Notes: generated from the letters alone by a model not told the origin. 30,024 nt of DNA from Bog-756 sp036513075 (GCA_036513075.1 DATBZS010000009.1:1-30024); one strand, 5' to 3'; positions 1-7,324 are shown, numbered from the stretch's first letter. Translations and numbers: made by a program.

Positions 1-117
1 GACCACGTCCAGAAGTCGTTCAGCGATGCCACCTACGTCATCGCCGTGCTGGCCATCGTGGCCGTGGCCCTCCTCATCTGGCACCGGGTACGCACCGTGC
101 GTGAGGAACGACGATGA
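1..117 (+). CDS. C-terminus of a membrane protein, possibly DedA family (partial)
   Basis: The frame is open from the first base and ends at TGA 115-117, giving 38 residues. They form one hydrophobic helix (about residues 12-27, TYVIAVLAIVAVALLIW) followed by a short basic tail (HRVRTVREERR). A last transmembrane helix with a positively charged cytoplasmic tail is how DedA/SNARE-associated proteins end, but that family assignment is inference because the diagnostic domain lies outside the window. The next genes run toward it on the other strand, so this is the end of a rightward transcription unit. Confidence 0.55.
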   Translation, partial: DHVQKSFSDATYVIAVLAIVAVALLIWHRVRTVREERR

Positions 118-170
118 GCCGGGGCGGGACGGTCGGGGCCACGTCGGATGATGAGGCCGCCAGTTCACGA

Positions 171-201
171 TGACGTCACCTGCCGGTTACCTTCCGGTAA
201 C
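171..201. other. TGACGTCA palindrome and GTTACC/GGTAAC hairpin
   Basis: Bases 171-178 are the perfect 8-bp palindrome TGACGTCA. Bases 186-191 (GTTACC) and 196-201 (GGTAAC) form a 6-bp inverted repeat with a TTCC loop. CGTCACC occurs on both sides (174-180 and 201-207). It lies between two convergent 3' ends, so a terminator or processing structure is possible; there is no T-tract. Function is unknown. Confidence 0.4.
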
Positions 202-209
202 GTCACCGA

Positions 210-260
210 GCCGAGCCGGTCGAGCAGAAGGGACCGCCACCCGATGCTCCCGGCTCGGCA
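210..260. repeat. Structured interspersed repeat, copy A
   Basis: This is a hairpin of about 50 bp. The outer stem pairs 210-219 (GCCGAGCCGG) with 250-259 (CCGGCTCGGC), 10 of 10 pairs. After a two-base bulge (220-221) an inner stem pairs GAGC 222-225 with GCTC 246-249. Then an AGAA/GAT internal loop leads to GGG 230-232 pairing with CCC 240-242, around a loop containing CCGCC. A second copy at 3071-3120 keeps every stem while changing base pairs, and the similarity stops at the stem base in both copies. It lies between two convergent genes. No known RNA family was recognised; a REP-like element is an alternative. Confidence 0.6.
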
Positions 261-290
261 CCTGATTCTGACCGAAAGACCACGTCCCGG

Positions 291-315
291 ACCGGCCGTG
301 CAGGAACTGGCCGGT
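291..315 (-). terminator. Probable terminator hairpin of the mcl-citE operon
   Basis: ACCGGCC at 291-297 and GGCCGGT at 309-315 form a perfect 7-bp GC-rich stem with an 11-base loop. It begins 8 bases after the stop codon of the leftward CitE-like gene. No T-run follows, which is common in high-GC actinobacteria. The structure is symmetric and could also serve the rightward gene. Confidence 0.4.
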
Positions 316-323
316 GGCGACGG

Positions 324-1202
324 TCAGTCGTCCGCCGCCGCGATGGCGTCCCGGATGGCGAGGACCCGCCGGGCCTCGTCGACGTGCAGGTTCTCGATCA
401 TCCTCCCGTCGACCGTCACCACGCCCCGCCCGTCGGCTTTAGCCTCCTCAAAGGCGACGATGATTCGCTCGGCGAGGTCGATCTCGTCGGCATCGGGTGA
501 GAACGCCCCGTTACACGGCTCGACCTGGCTGGGATGGATGAGTGTCTTGCCGTCGAAACCCATCTGCCGGCCGACCTGGCACTCCCCGAGAAAGCCCTCG
601 GCGTCTTTGATGTCGTTGAACACTCCGTCGAGGATCACCTTGTCGGCGGCCCGGGCGGCAAGTAGGCAGAGTTGGAGACCACCGAGCAGTGGGAGCCGGC
701 TCGGGACCCGCTGGGCGTGCAGCTCCTTGGCCAGGTCGTTGGTTCCCATGACCAGTACGGCGAGTCGCTCCGACGACGAGCAGATCTCCTCGGCGTGCAG
801 CATGGCGATCGGCGTCTCGAGCATGGCCCAGATGCGCGTACGGTCCGGTGCCCCGTTCCGGTCGAGGGCCGACTCGATGGCCCGAACATCCTCGACGGAG
901 TTGACCTTGGGCACCACCACCCCGTCCGGGCCGGCCTTTGCGATGGCGGCGAGGTCGTCGTCGTGCCACGGGGTGCCGATGCCATTTGCCCGGATAGTGA
1001 CCTCCCGGTTGCCGTAGCCGCCGCCGGCAAACATGGCGCACGCCCGTTCACGGGCCTCGGCCTTGGCATCGGGCGCCACTGCGTCCTCCAGGTCGAAGAT
1101 CAGGGCGTCGGCGGGGATGGCCTTGGCCTTCTCTAGCGCACGCTCGTTGGCGGCGGGCATGTAGAGCACGCTCCGTCGGGGCCGCAGGTTCGTCTCGCTC
1201 AT
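324..1202 (-). CDS. CitE-like CoA ester lyase / possible malyl-CoA thioesterase
   Basis: A 292-residue HpcH/HpaI aldolase / CitE-family TIM-barrel protein. Visible signatures are the RSVLYMPA start, the metal-binding FDLEDAV (E39, D40), CoA/substrate Arg in IRANG (R71), metal-binding E129 in AMLETP, GTNDLAKE, and the C-terminal GKTLIHPSQV loop. Family members cleave or hydrolyse 3-hydroxyacyl-CoA esters such as malyl-, methylmalyl- or citramalyl-CoA. The start ATG at 1202 is chosen over an upstream one at 1253, because only one base separates it from the stop of the preceding gene and the family N-terminus begins there. Coupling to an Mcl-type lyase resembles Mcl1/Mcl2 pairs in which the second protein is an (S)-malyl-CoA thioesterase. 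The exact substrate cannot be read from the sequence. Confidence 0.85.
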   Translation of the reverse strand: MSETNLRPRRSVLYMPAANERALEKAKAIPADALIFDLEDAVAPDAKAEARERACAMFAGGGYGNREVTIRANGIGTPWHDDDLAAIAKAGPDGVVVPKVNSVEDVRAIESALDRNGAPDRTRIWAMLETPIAMLHAEEICSSSERLAVLVMGTNDLAKELHAQRVPSRLPLLGGLQLCLLAARAADKVILDGVFNDIKDAEGFLGECQVGRQMGFDGKTLIHPSQVEPCNGAFSPDADEIDLAERIIVAFEEAKADGRGVVTVDGRMIENLHVDEARRVLAIRDAIAAADD

Positions 1203-1203
1203 C

Positions 1204-2268
1204 TCAGTCCTCCAGGGTGATGCTGGCGTAGAGCTCGGCGAGCTCGGGATCACGGGCAGCCAGTTCGTCGGCCAGCTCGATCATGACCCGGCACTGCTTG
1301 ACCGAGGCGTCGTCCTCCATCTTGCCGTCGAGCATCACGGCACCGGTGCCGTCGCCCATGGCGGCGATGACCCGACGGGCGTGCCGTACATCGGCGACGT
1401 CGGGCGAGAAGACCCGGCGAGCGATGTCGATCTGGGTCGGATGGAGCGACCAGGCACCCACACAGCCGAGCAGGTACGCGTTCCGGAACTGGTCCTCGCA
1501 CGCCACAACGTCGGCGATGTCGCCGAATGGCCCGTAGTAGGCGAAGACACCGTTGGCCTGGCAGGCATCTACCATGCGGGCGATCGTGTAGTGCCAGAGG
1601 TCCTGTTGGAACACCGCCCGTTCGCCGTGGATGTCGCCGTGTACCGGGTCCTGGCGCACCAGGTAGTCGGGATGCCCCCCGCCGACGCGGGTCGTCTTCA
1701 TTCGACGGTTGGCTGCCAGGTCGGCGGGGCCGAGCGAGAGACCCTGCATCCGCGGCGAGGCACCGCAGATCTCCTCGACGTTGGCCACACCCCGGGCGGT
1801 TTCGAGGATGGCGTGCAGGAGGATCGGGCGGTCGAGCTTCGCCTTGGCTTCGAGCTGGGCGACAAGTCGGTCCACATAGTGGATGTCCTCGGCGCCCTCG
1901 ACCTTGGGGATCATGATGACGTCGAGCGCATGCCCGACTTCGGTGACGGCCGCCACCAGGTCGTCGAGACCCCAGGGCGAGTCCAGAGAGTTGACCCTGG
2001 TCCAGAACTGCGTCGAGCCGAAGTCCACGGACCGGCCGACGCCGACGAGCCCCTGCCGTGCCGCCTCCTTGTCGGTGGCCGGCACCCCGTCCTCGAGGTT
2101 GGCGAGCAGCACGTCGACTTTCGGCACCAGATCGGGGAGCTTGGCCACCATCTTGGGGTTCGACGCCGGAAAGAAGTGGATCATCCGTGAGGGCCGGAAC
2201 GGTATCTCGCGCACCGGCTCGGGTGCACCGACAGCAAGCGGGCGGAAGAAGTCTTTCGGGGAGCGCAC
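1204..2268 (-). CDS. mcl: L-malyl-CoA / beta-methylmalyl-CoA lyase (Mcl type)
   Basis: A 354-residue CitE-superfamily lyase whose whole length resembles, from memory, the Chloroflexus-type malyl-CoA lyase. The N-terminal DFFRPLAVGAPEPVRE, VHFFP-like MIHFFP, NLEDGV (E59, D60 metal ligands), R91 in TRVNSL, VIMIPKVEG, AILETARGV (E156), LGPADLAANRRMKTTRVGGG and LHPTQIDIARRVF are all present. That family cleaves malyl-CoA to acetyl-CoA plus glyoxylate and beta-methylmalyl-CoA to propionyl-CoA plus glyoxylate; some members also cleave citramalyl-CoA. The GTG at 2268 is preferred because GGAGG lies 4 bases upstream; a TTG at 2298 has no ribosome binding site. It is first in a two-gene operon and ends one base before the next start. 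Confidence 0.88.
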   Translation of the reverse strand: MRSPKDFFRPLAVGAPEPVREIPFRPSRMIHFFPASNPKMVAKLPDLVPKVDVLLANLEDGVPATDKEAARQGLVGVGRSVDFGSTQFWTRVNSLDSPWGLDDLVAAVTEVGHALDVIMIPKVEGAEDIHYVDRLVAQLEAKAKLDRPILLHAILETARGVANVEEICGASPRMQGLSLGPADLAANRRMKTTRVGGGHPDYLVRQDPVHGDIHGERAVFQQDLWHYTIARMVDACQANGVFAYYGPFGDIADVVACEDQFRNAYLLGCVGAWSLHPTQIDIARRVFSPDVADVRHARRVIAAMGDGTGAVMLDGKMEDDASVKQCRVMIELADELAARDPELAELYASITLED

Positions 2269-2401
2269 AGCACCTCCAGGATGAGCGGACCCCCACAATC
2301 TAGGAGGTGGGGGAGGTGCCCCTCGTCGTTGGCCTCACAGTTCGCCGCTCACTTCGCCAAATGTCCACTGGTCAGGGCACCGGTGTCTGCGAGGATTGCG
2401 C

Positions 2402-3004
2402 ATGGGAACTGAGCAGGGGCTGCACCGGCTGGTGAACTTCAGCGACGCAGTCGTGGCGATCGCCATCACGCTGCTGATCCTCCCCTTGGTGGACGTGGCG
2501 GGCACGATCGGTCCGGGCGGACTGGCCCACTTCATCGACAATCACAGCGCCCAGCTCCTCGCCTTCTTCCTCAGCTTCGCGGTCATCGGCACCTTCTGGT
2601 GGGGCCACCACCAGATGCTCGAGCATGTCGTCGGTTACGACCGGCTCCTGGTCAGCGGGATGTTTCTGTGGATCATGAGCATCGTCTTCCTGCCCTTTCC
2701 GACTCAGCTTCTCAGTGCGGCCAAGGACGGCGGACAGGAAGTCCATGGTCTGTATGTCGGTACCATGCTGGCGGCCGCGGTGGGTGTCCTCTTCCAGTCG
2801 TTGGCCATCGCCCGACGGCCCGAACTCCAGGCGGAGGGTCATCGTGGTGCTATCGAGCTGGCACCGGCGGTGATCCTGACAGTGCTGATGACGGTGGTCT
2901 TCGTCACGGTGATCACCCTGCCGGCCGTCGGACTCTGGGCCCTCCTGATCCTCCTGGTGTCCCGACCGCTGGAACATGTCGCCCGTTCACGCCACACGAG
3001 CTGA
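2402..3004 (+). CDS. TMEM175-family (DUF1211) potassium channel-like protein
   Basis: A 200-residue membrane protein with the hallmark RxxxFSD motif of the first helix (R9, FSD 13-15, in HRLVNFSDAVVAIAITLLIL), then FLSFAVIGTFWWGHHQ in a later helix, and about six hydrophobic segments. Bacterial TMEM175 proteins of about 200 residues assemble as potassium-selective leak channels in the cytoplasmic membrane. The ATG at 2402 lies 7 bases after GAGG, and an upstream TTG at 2396 would add only two residues. The gene is divergent from mcl across about 130 bases in which no clear promoter was found. Family assignment is firm; ion selectivity is inferred from the family. Confidence 0.88.
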   Translation: MGTEQGLHRLVNFSDAVVAIAITLLILPLVDVAGTIGPGGLAHFIDNHSAQLLAFFLSFAVIGTFWWGHHQMLEHVVGYDRLLVSGMFLWIMSIVFLPFPTQLLSAAKDGGQEVHGLYVGTMLAAAVGVLFQSLAIARRPELQAEGHRGAIELAPAVILTVLMTVVFVTVITLPAVGLWALLILLVSRPLEHVARSRHTS

Positions 3005-3070
3005 CTACGCCGGTCCGACGGGACGGGGCATCCTCAGAGAATTCCAAGGTGACACCCGTACCGTGCGTCC

Positions 3071-3120
3071 GCCGGGCCCGTCGAGCGGAAGGTCCGCCAC
3101 CTGATGCTCCGGGCCCGGCA
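3071..3120. repeat. Structured interspersed repeat, copy B
   Basis: Second copy of the element at 210-260, in the same orientation. The outer stem pairs GCCGGGCCCG (3071-3080) with CGGGCCCGGC (3110-3119). Compared with copy A an A-T pair has become G-C and a G-C pair has become C-G, each with its partner changed. The inner stem GAGC/GCTC (3083-3086/3106-3109) is identical. The tip stem is GGT (3091-3093) with ACC (3099-3101) around the conserved CCGCC loop. It sits 66 bases after the TMEM175 stop, in a 288-base gap. Confidence 0.6.
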
Positions 3121-3165
3121 TAGTCAAACGCGGACCTTGCGACCGGTACCTTGCCAGGGCGGGAT

Positions 3166-3243
3166 CCTCGTCGCGATCCAGCGCCTGTTCCGGGGTACCG
3201 GCAACAGGTGCTGCGCACGGCTGACGGCTCCCTCGTCGCGATC
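3166..3243. repeat. 13-bp direct repeat flanking a hairpin
   Basis: CCTCGTCGCGATC occurs at 3166-3178 and 3231-3243, 65 bases apart. Between them CCTGTT (3184-3189) and AACAGG (3203-3208) pair, with inner CGG/CCG around a GGTA loop. GGTACC occurs at 3145-3150 and 3194-3199. All lie in the non-coding gap 3005-3292 upstream of a small gene. They could be regulatory or RNA structure; no function can be assigned. Confidence 0.35.
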
Positions 3244-3292
3244 AATTCAGGTGGCGGCGGAACGTGGGAATTTCGCAGTGTTATACCATTTG

Positions 3293-3649
3293 ATGGTGGC
3301 CGAGCCAGTTGAAGACCTCCTCACCGCTATTGCCTATCTCCGGAATGCAAACGGGCACCTGCGGGCGAATCTGGAGGTCAACGAGCAGGTGTTAGCTGAA
3401 GCCGAGCTCCGCCTCAAGCAAGGTCAGAGCATCACGGCGACCCTCCGACTTCTCCCGAGCCTGAGCGACCGAATGGCCGCCGAAAACGCCGTCTCGGAGC
3501 TGTACGGTGCGCGTCACACCATGCGACGGGCGGTGGTGGCAGCCGCCCTCAAGGACGGGATGTCGGTGGGCGAGTTGGCCAATCGTGTCGAACTCACACC
3601 CGAGCAGGTGCAGACGATCGCCAACGACAACGCGTGGCCGGTCGACTAG
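3293..3649 (+). CDS. Small helical protein with C-terminal helix-turn-helix, unknown
   Basis: A 118-residue protein of no recognised family. Residues 1-60 are predicted helical and rich in Leu/Ala/Glu (DLLTAIAYLRNANGHLRANL), followed by a helix containing YGARHTMRRAVVAAAL. The end, about 88-112 (DGMSVGELANRVELTPEQVQ), looks like a helix-turn-helix. The ATG at 3293 is chosen because the coding signal begins there; a longer open frame to 3104 runs through the structured repeat and is unlikely. No ribosome binding site precedes it, and an AT-rich TTATACC at 3281-3287 sits at the right distance for a leaderless transcript. Its stop overlaps the convergent plsC stop in a shared CTAG. Confidence 0.6.
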   Translation: MVAEPVEDLLTAIAYLRNANGHLRANLEVNEQVLAEAELRLKQGQSITATLRLLPSLSDRMAAENAVSELYGARHTMRRAVVAAALKDGMSVGELANRVELTPEQVQTIANDNAWPVD

Positions 3650-4410
3650 CTGCTCGGTGTCCGGGCGGTCGGCTCGACCCCGACGCCACCCAGCGCGTCG
3701 CAGACCAGGTCATGGACATGGTCACGGAGTACACGCCGGTCGTCCGTGGTCAGGCCGGACGTGTCGATGGCGTCGAGGAATTCGACGGTCACGACCCCCG
3801 ACCGCACCACGAGTCGCCCTCGGGGAGGAAGCACACGGTCGGATCCGTGAATGGCCACCGGCACCAGCGGGCTGGTCGTGCGGATGGCCAGTGAGAACGC
3901 CCCTGACTTGAACGGGAGTCGCTGGCCGGCAGGTGCGATGCCGCCCTCGGCGAAGACAACCACGTCTCCGCCGGCACCCCGGAGCCGTTCGTCGACCATT
4001 TCGTCGAGCTGGTCGTGGGCGCGGTCATGGTTCCGTCGGTCGATCGGGACGGTCCCGACGGCCCGCATGGCCGCGGCCAGCACCGGGATCCGGAACAGGT
4101 CGGCCGCGGCCATGAACCGAACGTCGGGGTCGGCCCACAGCAGGGCCGGGATGTCCATCGGGCTCGAATGGTTGGCCACCACAACGGATCTCGGCAGATC
4201 GAGGGCAGAACGCCCCTGGACGTCGAACCGGACCCCACACAACGTGGCCACGATCGAGATGCCCCAACGGAGGAGACGCCGCCCGGAACCTCGTCGGACC
4301 CGTTCGCCGGCCACGACCACCGGGAGGAGCACGAGCAGAGCGGTCACCACGAGGACTCGGTTGTACTGCGCTCGCACCGCGGTGCGTAGCTGTCGGCCAA
4401 GTCCCCGCAC
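3646..4410 (-). CDS. plsC: 1-acyl-sn-glycerol-3-phosphate acyltransferase (PlsC family)
   Basis: A 254-residue membrane-associated acyltransferase. An N-terminal hydrophobic segment (about 18-34) precedes the HX4D catalytic motif in NHSSPMD (H81, D86). Next come the glycerol-phosphate-site region VPIDRRNHDRA and the EGG block (FAEGGIAP, E155), a variant of the usual EGT, then LVPVAIHGSD. The enzyme would acylate lysophosphatidate in phospholipid synthesis. The start is GTG at 4410, 14 bases after the stop of the ferritin-like gene, so the two are probably co-transcribed. No convincing ribosome binding site is seen. Its TAG stop overlaps that of the convergent small gene by four bases. Acyl and acceptor specificity are unknown. 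Confidence 0.85.
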   Translation of the reverse strand: MRGLGRQLRTAVRAQYNRVLVVTALLVLLPVVVAGERVRRGSGRRLLRWGISIVATLCGVRFDVQGRSALDLPRSVVVANHSSPMDIPALLWADPDVRFMAAADLFRIPVLAAAMRAVGTVPIDRRNHDRAHDQLDEMVDERLRGAGGDVVVFAEGGIAPAGQRLPFKSGAFSLAIRTTSPLVPVAIHGSDRVLPPRGRLVVRSGVVTVEFLDAIDTSGLTTDDRRVLRDHVHDLVCDALGGVGVEPTARTPSS

Positions 4411-4424
4411 GTGATCCGACTGAC

Positions 4425-5201
4425 TCAGGCGGCGACGGCGCCGGTCAGGAGATGGAGCCCGTCGAGGCCGGGGAGCCGGTCGACCCGGCGGTCGATCCGC
4501 TCGGCCATGGTCAGGCCGTCGGTGTCGCCGAACAGATAGGTGCGCAGGAAATCGACCTCCTCGTCCTCGACCACGCCGGAGTCAACCGGGGCCCAGAAGC
4601 GCTTGAGGGCCCATCGGGTGACCCGCTGGGCGGTCCGGCTGTTGGCCAGCCGACCACTGGCTCCGGTCGTGTAGAAGTCGATGTGTCGACCTTCCTGCTT
4701 CATGATGCGGCGAAGCAGGACCGACAGCGTCGAGTGGTCGGCGAGCTTCGCCAGACGGGCGTAGGCAGCCTGGGTGGTCCACTCGTTGACGGCGCTCCAC
4801 ATCATGTGCACGGCAGTGAGGTGCGGGGTCAGCGCCGACGCCAGCTGGAAGCCGACCGGTCGCCAACGGTCGCCCTTCGGCAGTCGTTGGCGGAGTGCGG
4901 CGATCCGGGTGGACCCTGCCGACTCGTCGTGGGCGGCGAGCACCTTGGCGATGGCGTCACCGTGCCAGAACTCCTCGTAGTTCCACATGGTGAGGAATGC
5001 GGTGATGTCGGGTTCACGGTGGGCCCGGGTGACCAGCACGTCACGCAGGTAGCACACGGTGTGGCTCTCGACGTCGTGCATGTAGCGGAGGTAGCGCAGT
5101 GCGTCGGCACTCAGCGGGTGGTCACGGAAGGCATCGAAGTCGATGTCCTCGGTCTCCAGCCGAGCGGAGAGCCTCTGGAAGGTCGTGGCATTGAAGGTCA
5201 T
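4425..5201 (-). CDS. Ferritin-like diiron protein
   Basis: A 258-residue helical protein with a complete candidate diiron site. E45 is in VESHT, E77xxH80 in NYEEFWHGD, E140 in VNEWTTQ, and E170xxH173 in KQEGRHIDFY, i.e. the E / ExxH / E / ExxH pattern of ferritin-like oxidases and acyl-ACP desaturases. No substrate can be assigned. The ATG at 5201 follows a weak upstream region; a longer open frame to 5879 runs antisense through the crotonase gene and is rejected. The gene leads a two-gene operon with plsC (14-base gap) and is divergent from the crotonase across 72 bases. The context suggests oxidation of a fatty acyl or lipid substrate, which is inference. Confidence 0.75.
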   Translation of the reverse strand: MTFNATTFQRLSARLETEDIDFDAFRDHPLSADALRYLRYMHDVESHTVCYLRDVLVTRAHREPDITAFLTMWNYEEFWHGDAIAKVLAAHDESAGSTRIAALRQRLPKGDRWRPVGFQLASALTPHLTAVHMMWSAVNEWTTQAAYARLAKLADHSTLSVLLRRIMKQEGRHIDFYTTGASGRLANSRTAQRVTRWALKRFWAPVDSGVVEDEEVDFLRTYLFGDTDGLTMAERIDRRVDRLPGLDGLHLLTGAVAA

Positions 5202-5273
5202 GTCTGGTGTTCGGTGCCGGAAGATTCCGGGATGACGCCGACATGTGAACGCGGCCCCTGCGATGATGGCGGT

Positions 5274-5972
5274 ATGGATGCACTCGTCACCTGCGTTATT
5301 GATGGACATGTGGCAATGATTACGATGGACGACGGCAAGGCCAACGTGCTGTCGCCGGCGATGCAGTCGGAAATCCACGAGGCGCTCGATCGTGCGGAAT
5401 CTGAGCAGGCCATCGTGGTTCTGAAGGGGCGGGACGGCTGCTTCTCCGGTGGTTTCGATCTTGCCGTGCTCCGGTCCGGCGGGTCGGAGGCGTCGGGCAT
5501 GCTCCGCGGCGGGTTCGATCTGGCCGAGCGGATGCTCACCTTTCCGAGGCCCGTCATCGCGGTCTGCACAGGACACGCCATCGCCATGGGCGTGTTCCTC
5601 CTGCTGTCGGCCGACTACCGCATCGGTACGGAGGGGATGTACAAGATCACGGCTAACGAAGTGGCCATCGGGATGACCTTGCCGCGATCGGCGATCGAGA
5701 TCCTGCGCCAGCGGCTGACACCGGCGGCGTTCACGAGGGCGTCGATCCTGGCCGAGGTGTTCTCGCCGGCGAACGCCGTCGACTGCGGCTTCCTGGACGA
5801 GGTCGTAAGCATCGAGGAACTGGCGGCGGCGAGCCTCGAGCTCGCCAACCGGTTCTCCGTGCTCAACGCCCGGGCCCACGCCGACACGAAGCTACGGGTT
5901 CGGATGGCCAACCTGGAGGCGTTCCGAGCCGCTCTGCAGGCCGACCTGCACGACTTCGGAATCACAGGCTGA
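5274..5972 (+). CDS. Enoyl-CoA hydratase/isomerase (crotonase) family protein
   Basis: A 232-residue crotonase-fold protein, slightly short for the family (about 255-260). The first oxyanion-hole segment is FSGGFDL (57-63), the second is TGHAIAMGVFLLLSADYRIG. A Glu at the catalytic position is present in ANEVAIGMTLP (E129). Family members hydrate or isomerise 2-enoyl-CoA in fatty-acid or amino-acid breakdown; the exact substrate cannot be inferred. The ATG at 5274 is adopted because the conserved N-terminus (VTCVIDGHVAMITMDDGKAN) starts there; the ribosome binding site is weak. It is divergent from the ferritin-like gene. Confidence 0.85.
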   Translation: MDALVTCVIDGHVAMITMDDGKANVLSPAMQSEIHEALDRAESEQAIVVLKGRDGCFSGGFDLAVLRSGGSEASGMLRGGFDLAERMLTFPRPVIAVCTGHAIAMGVFLLLSADYRIGTEGMYKITANEVAIGMTLPRSAIEILRQRLTPAAFTRASILAEVFSPANAVDCGFLDEVVSIEELAAASLELANRFSVLNARAHADTKLRVRMANLEAFRAALQADLHDFGITG

Positions 5973-6059
5973 CGACTACGACCCGCAGTGGCCGCCGGGA
6001 CTGCCGTCCCCTCGGTGGATGCGGTCGGTACGCTCGGTCCGGGAGCGCGATGGGGCGCG

Positions 6060-7274
6060 ATGGCGGTCCTGCCATCACCCACAGTCGATCTGCCGGGAGG
6101 CCGAGTGGAGTACGAGATCCTCAAGCCACCACCTCGAAGGCATCGGACGGCATGGCTCGTCGCCCTGGTCGTGGTCGTGGTGGCGGTGGCGTCGGGCGCC
6201 TTCGTGCTCGGACGGCACGACAGCGCGACGTCCTCGGGGCATGCATCGACGACGTCCAGCCCGTCGTCCCTCGCTCCGGCACGGCAGCTGGCCGTGGTGT
6301 CGACCGTTCCGGCCAGCGGAGCGACGAACGTCCCGTCCGACCAGACCGTGACCGTCACCCTGTCGGCCGCGGTGGCTTCCGCCACCGGTCTGCCGATGTT
6401 CAACCCACCGGTGGCCGGGACGTGGAAGCGCTCGGGTACCGACGTGCTGACATTCGTGGCGACGGCGCCGTTCATCCCGACGACCACCGAGACGATGACC
6501 GTCCCCGCGGGTTCGGACGGTCTGCGCAGCACGTCGGGCGGTGTCCTCGTCGCTCCCTTGACCGTCACCTTCTCGGTGGCCCAGGCCAGCACCGAGCGGC
6601 TGCAGCAGCTGCTCGCCCAATTGAACTACCTGCCGGTGTCGTTCACGCCGTCGGGAGCGGCACCGGCGCCGGCCGGGGCGGCCACTGCCCAAGCGGGGAC
6701 GTTCGCCTGGCGGTGGACGGGCCTACCGCCCGACTTCACCTCGGAGTGGATCGAAGGTGCCGAGAACCCCATCACCAAGGGCGGCTTGATGTCGTTCCAG
6801 CGCCAACATTCGCTGACGGTGGACGGGATCGCCGGCCACGTGGTGTGGACGGCATTGTTGGGCGATGCCTCGGCGCAGAAGATGAACACCGAGCCCTACG
6901 TCGACGTCCTGGTGTCCAAGCAGGTGCCGCAGACCCTCACCCTCTACGAAAACGGCGCGCCGGTCATGACTGGGGTGGCCGTCAACACCGGGGCGCCCGG
7001 TGCCGACACCGTCGACGGGACCTTCCAGGTGTTCGAGCACGTGCCCAGCTCGCGGATGCAAGGAACCAATCCGGACGGAAGCACCTACGACGACCCGGCC
7101 GTTCCGTGGGCCAGCTACTTCAATGGCGGCGACGCGCTGCACGGGTTCGTCCGATCGAGCTACGGCACGCCGCAGAGCAACGGGTGCGTCGAGATGCCGA
7201 TCGCCGTGGCGGCGCAGGTTTGGCCCCTGACTCCGGTGGGCACCCCGGTGACCGTCATCGGACCTCCGTCCTGA
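6060..7274 (+). CDS. Membrane-anchored L,D-transpeptidase (YkuD)
   Basis: A 404-residue cell-wall cross-linking enzyme. After a short cytoplasmic basic stretch comes one membrane anchor (about 31-50, WLVALVVVVVAVASGAF). A Big_5-like Ig domain (PASGATNVPSDQTVTVTLS) follows, then a peptidoglycan-binding-like segment (LMSFQRQHSLTVDGIAG). The C-terminal YkuD catalytic domain has HGFVRSSYG...SNGCVEM, with H361 and nucleophile C376. It would form 3-3 links or attach proteins in peptidoglycan outside the membrane. The start is uncertain: GTG 5988 and ATG 6060 are in frame, and a GTG at 6105 has the best ribosome binding site (GGGAGG, 4 bases away). All keep the anchor. Confidence 0.9.
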   Translation: MAVLPSPTVDLPGGRVEYEILKPPPRRHRTAWLVALVVVVVAVASGAFVLGRHDSATSSGHASTTSSPSSLAPARQLAVVSTVPASGATNVPSDQTVTVTLSAAVASATGLPMFNPPVAGTWKRSGTDVLTFVATAPFIPTTTETMTVPAGSDGLRSTSGGVLVAPLTVTFSVAQASTERLQQLLAQLNYLPVSFTPSGAAPAPAGAATAQAGTFAWRWTGLPPDFTSEWIEGAENPITKGGLMSFQRQHSLTVDGIAGHVVWTALLGDASAQKMNTEPYVDVLVSKQVPQTLTLYENGAPVMTGVAVNTGAPGADTVDGTFQVFEHVPSSRMQGTNPDGSTYDDPAVPWASYFNGGDALHGFVRSSYGTPQSNGCVEMPIAVAAQVWPLTPVGTPVTVIGPPS

Positions 7275-7324
7275 GCGGTCGGGTTGCGGTTGACAGTCGT
7301 CCGGCGAGCCACCAGGGTGCCACC

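Noticed and set aside
210..260. TPP-like ACCTGAT/ACCCGAT segment in the repeat element
   Set aside because: The CUGAGA core and the other TPP helices are absent, and the 50-bp element is too short.
2913..3245. Small - strand open frame covering the second repeat copy
   Set aside because: Composition is Arg/Gly/Pro-rich, there is no ribosome binding site, and it runs through the structured repeat and the TMEM175 3' end.
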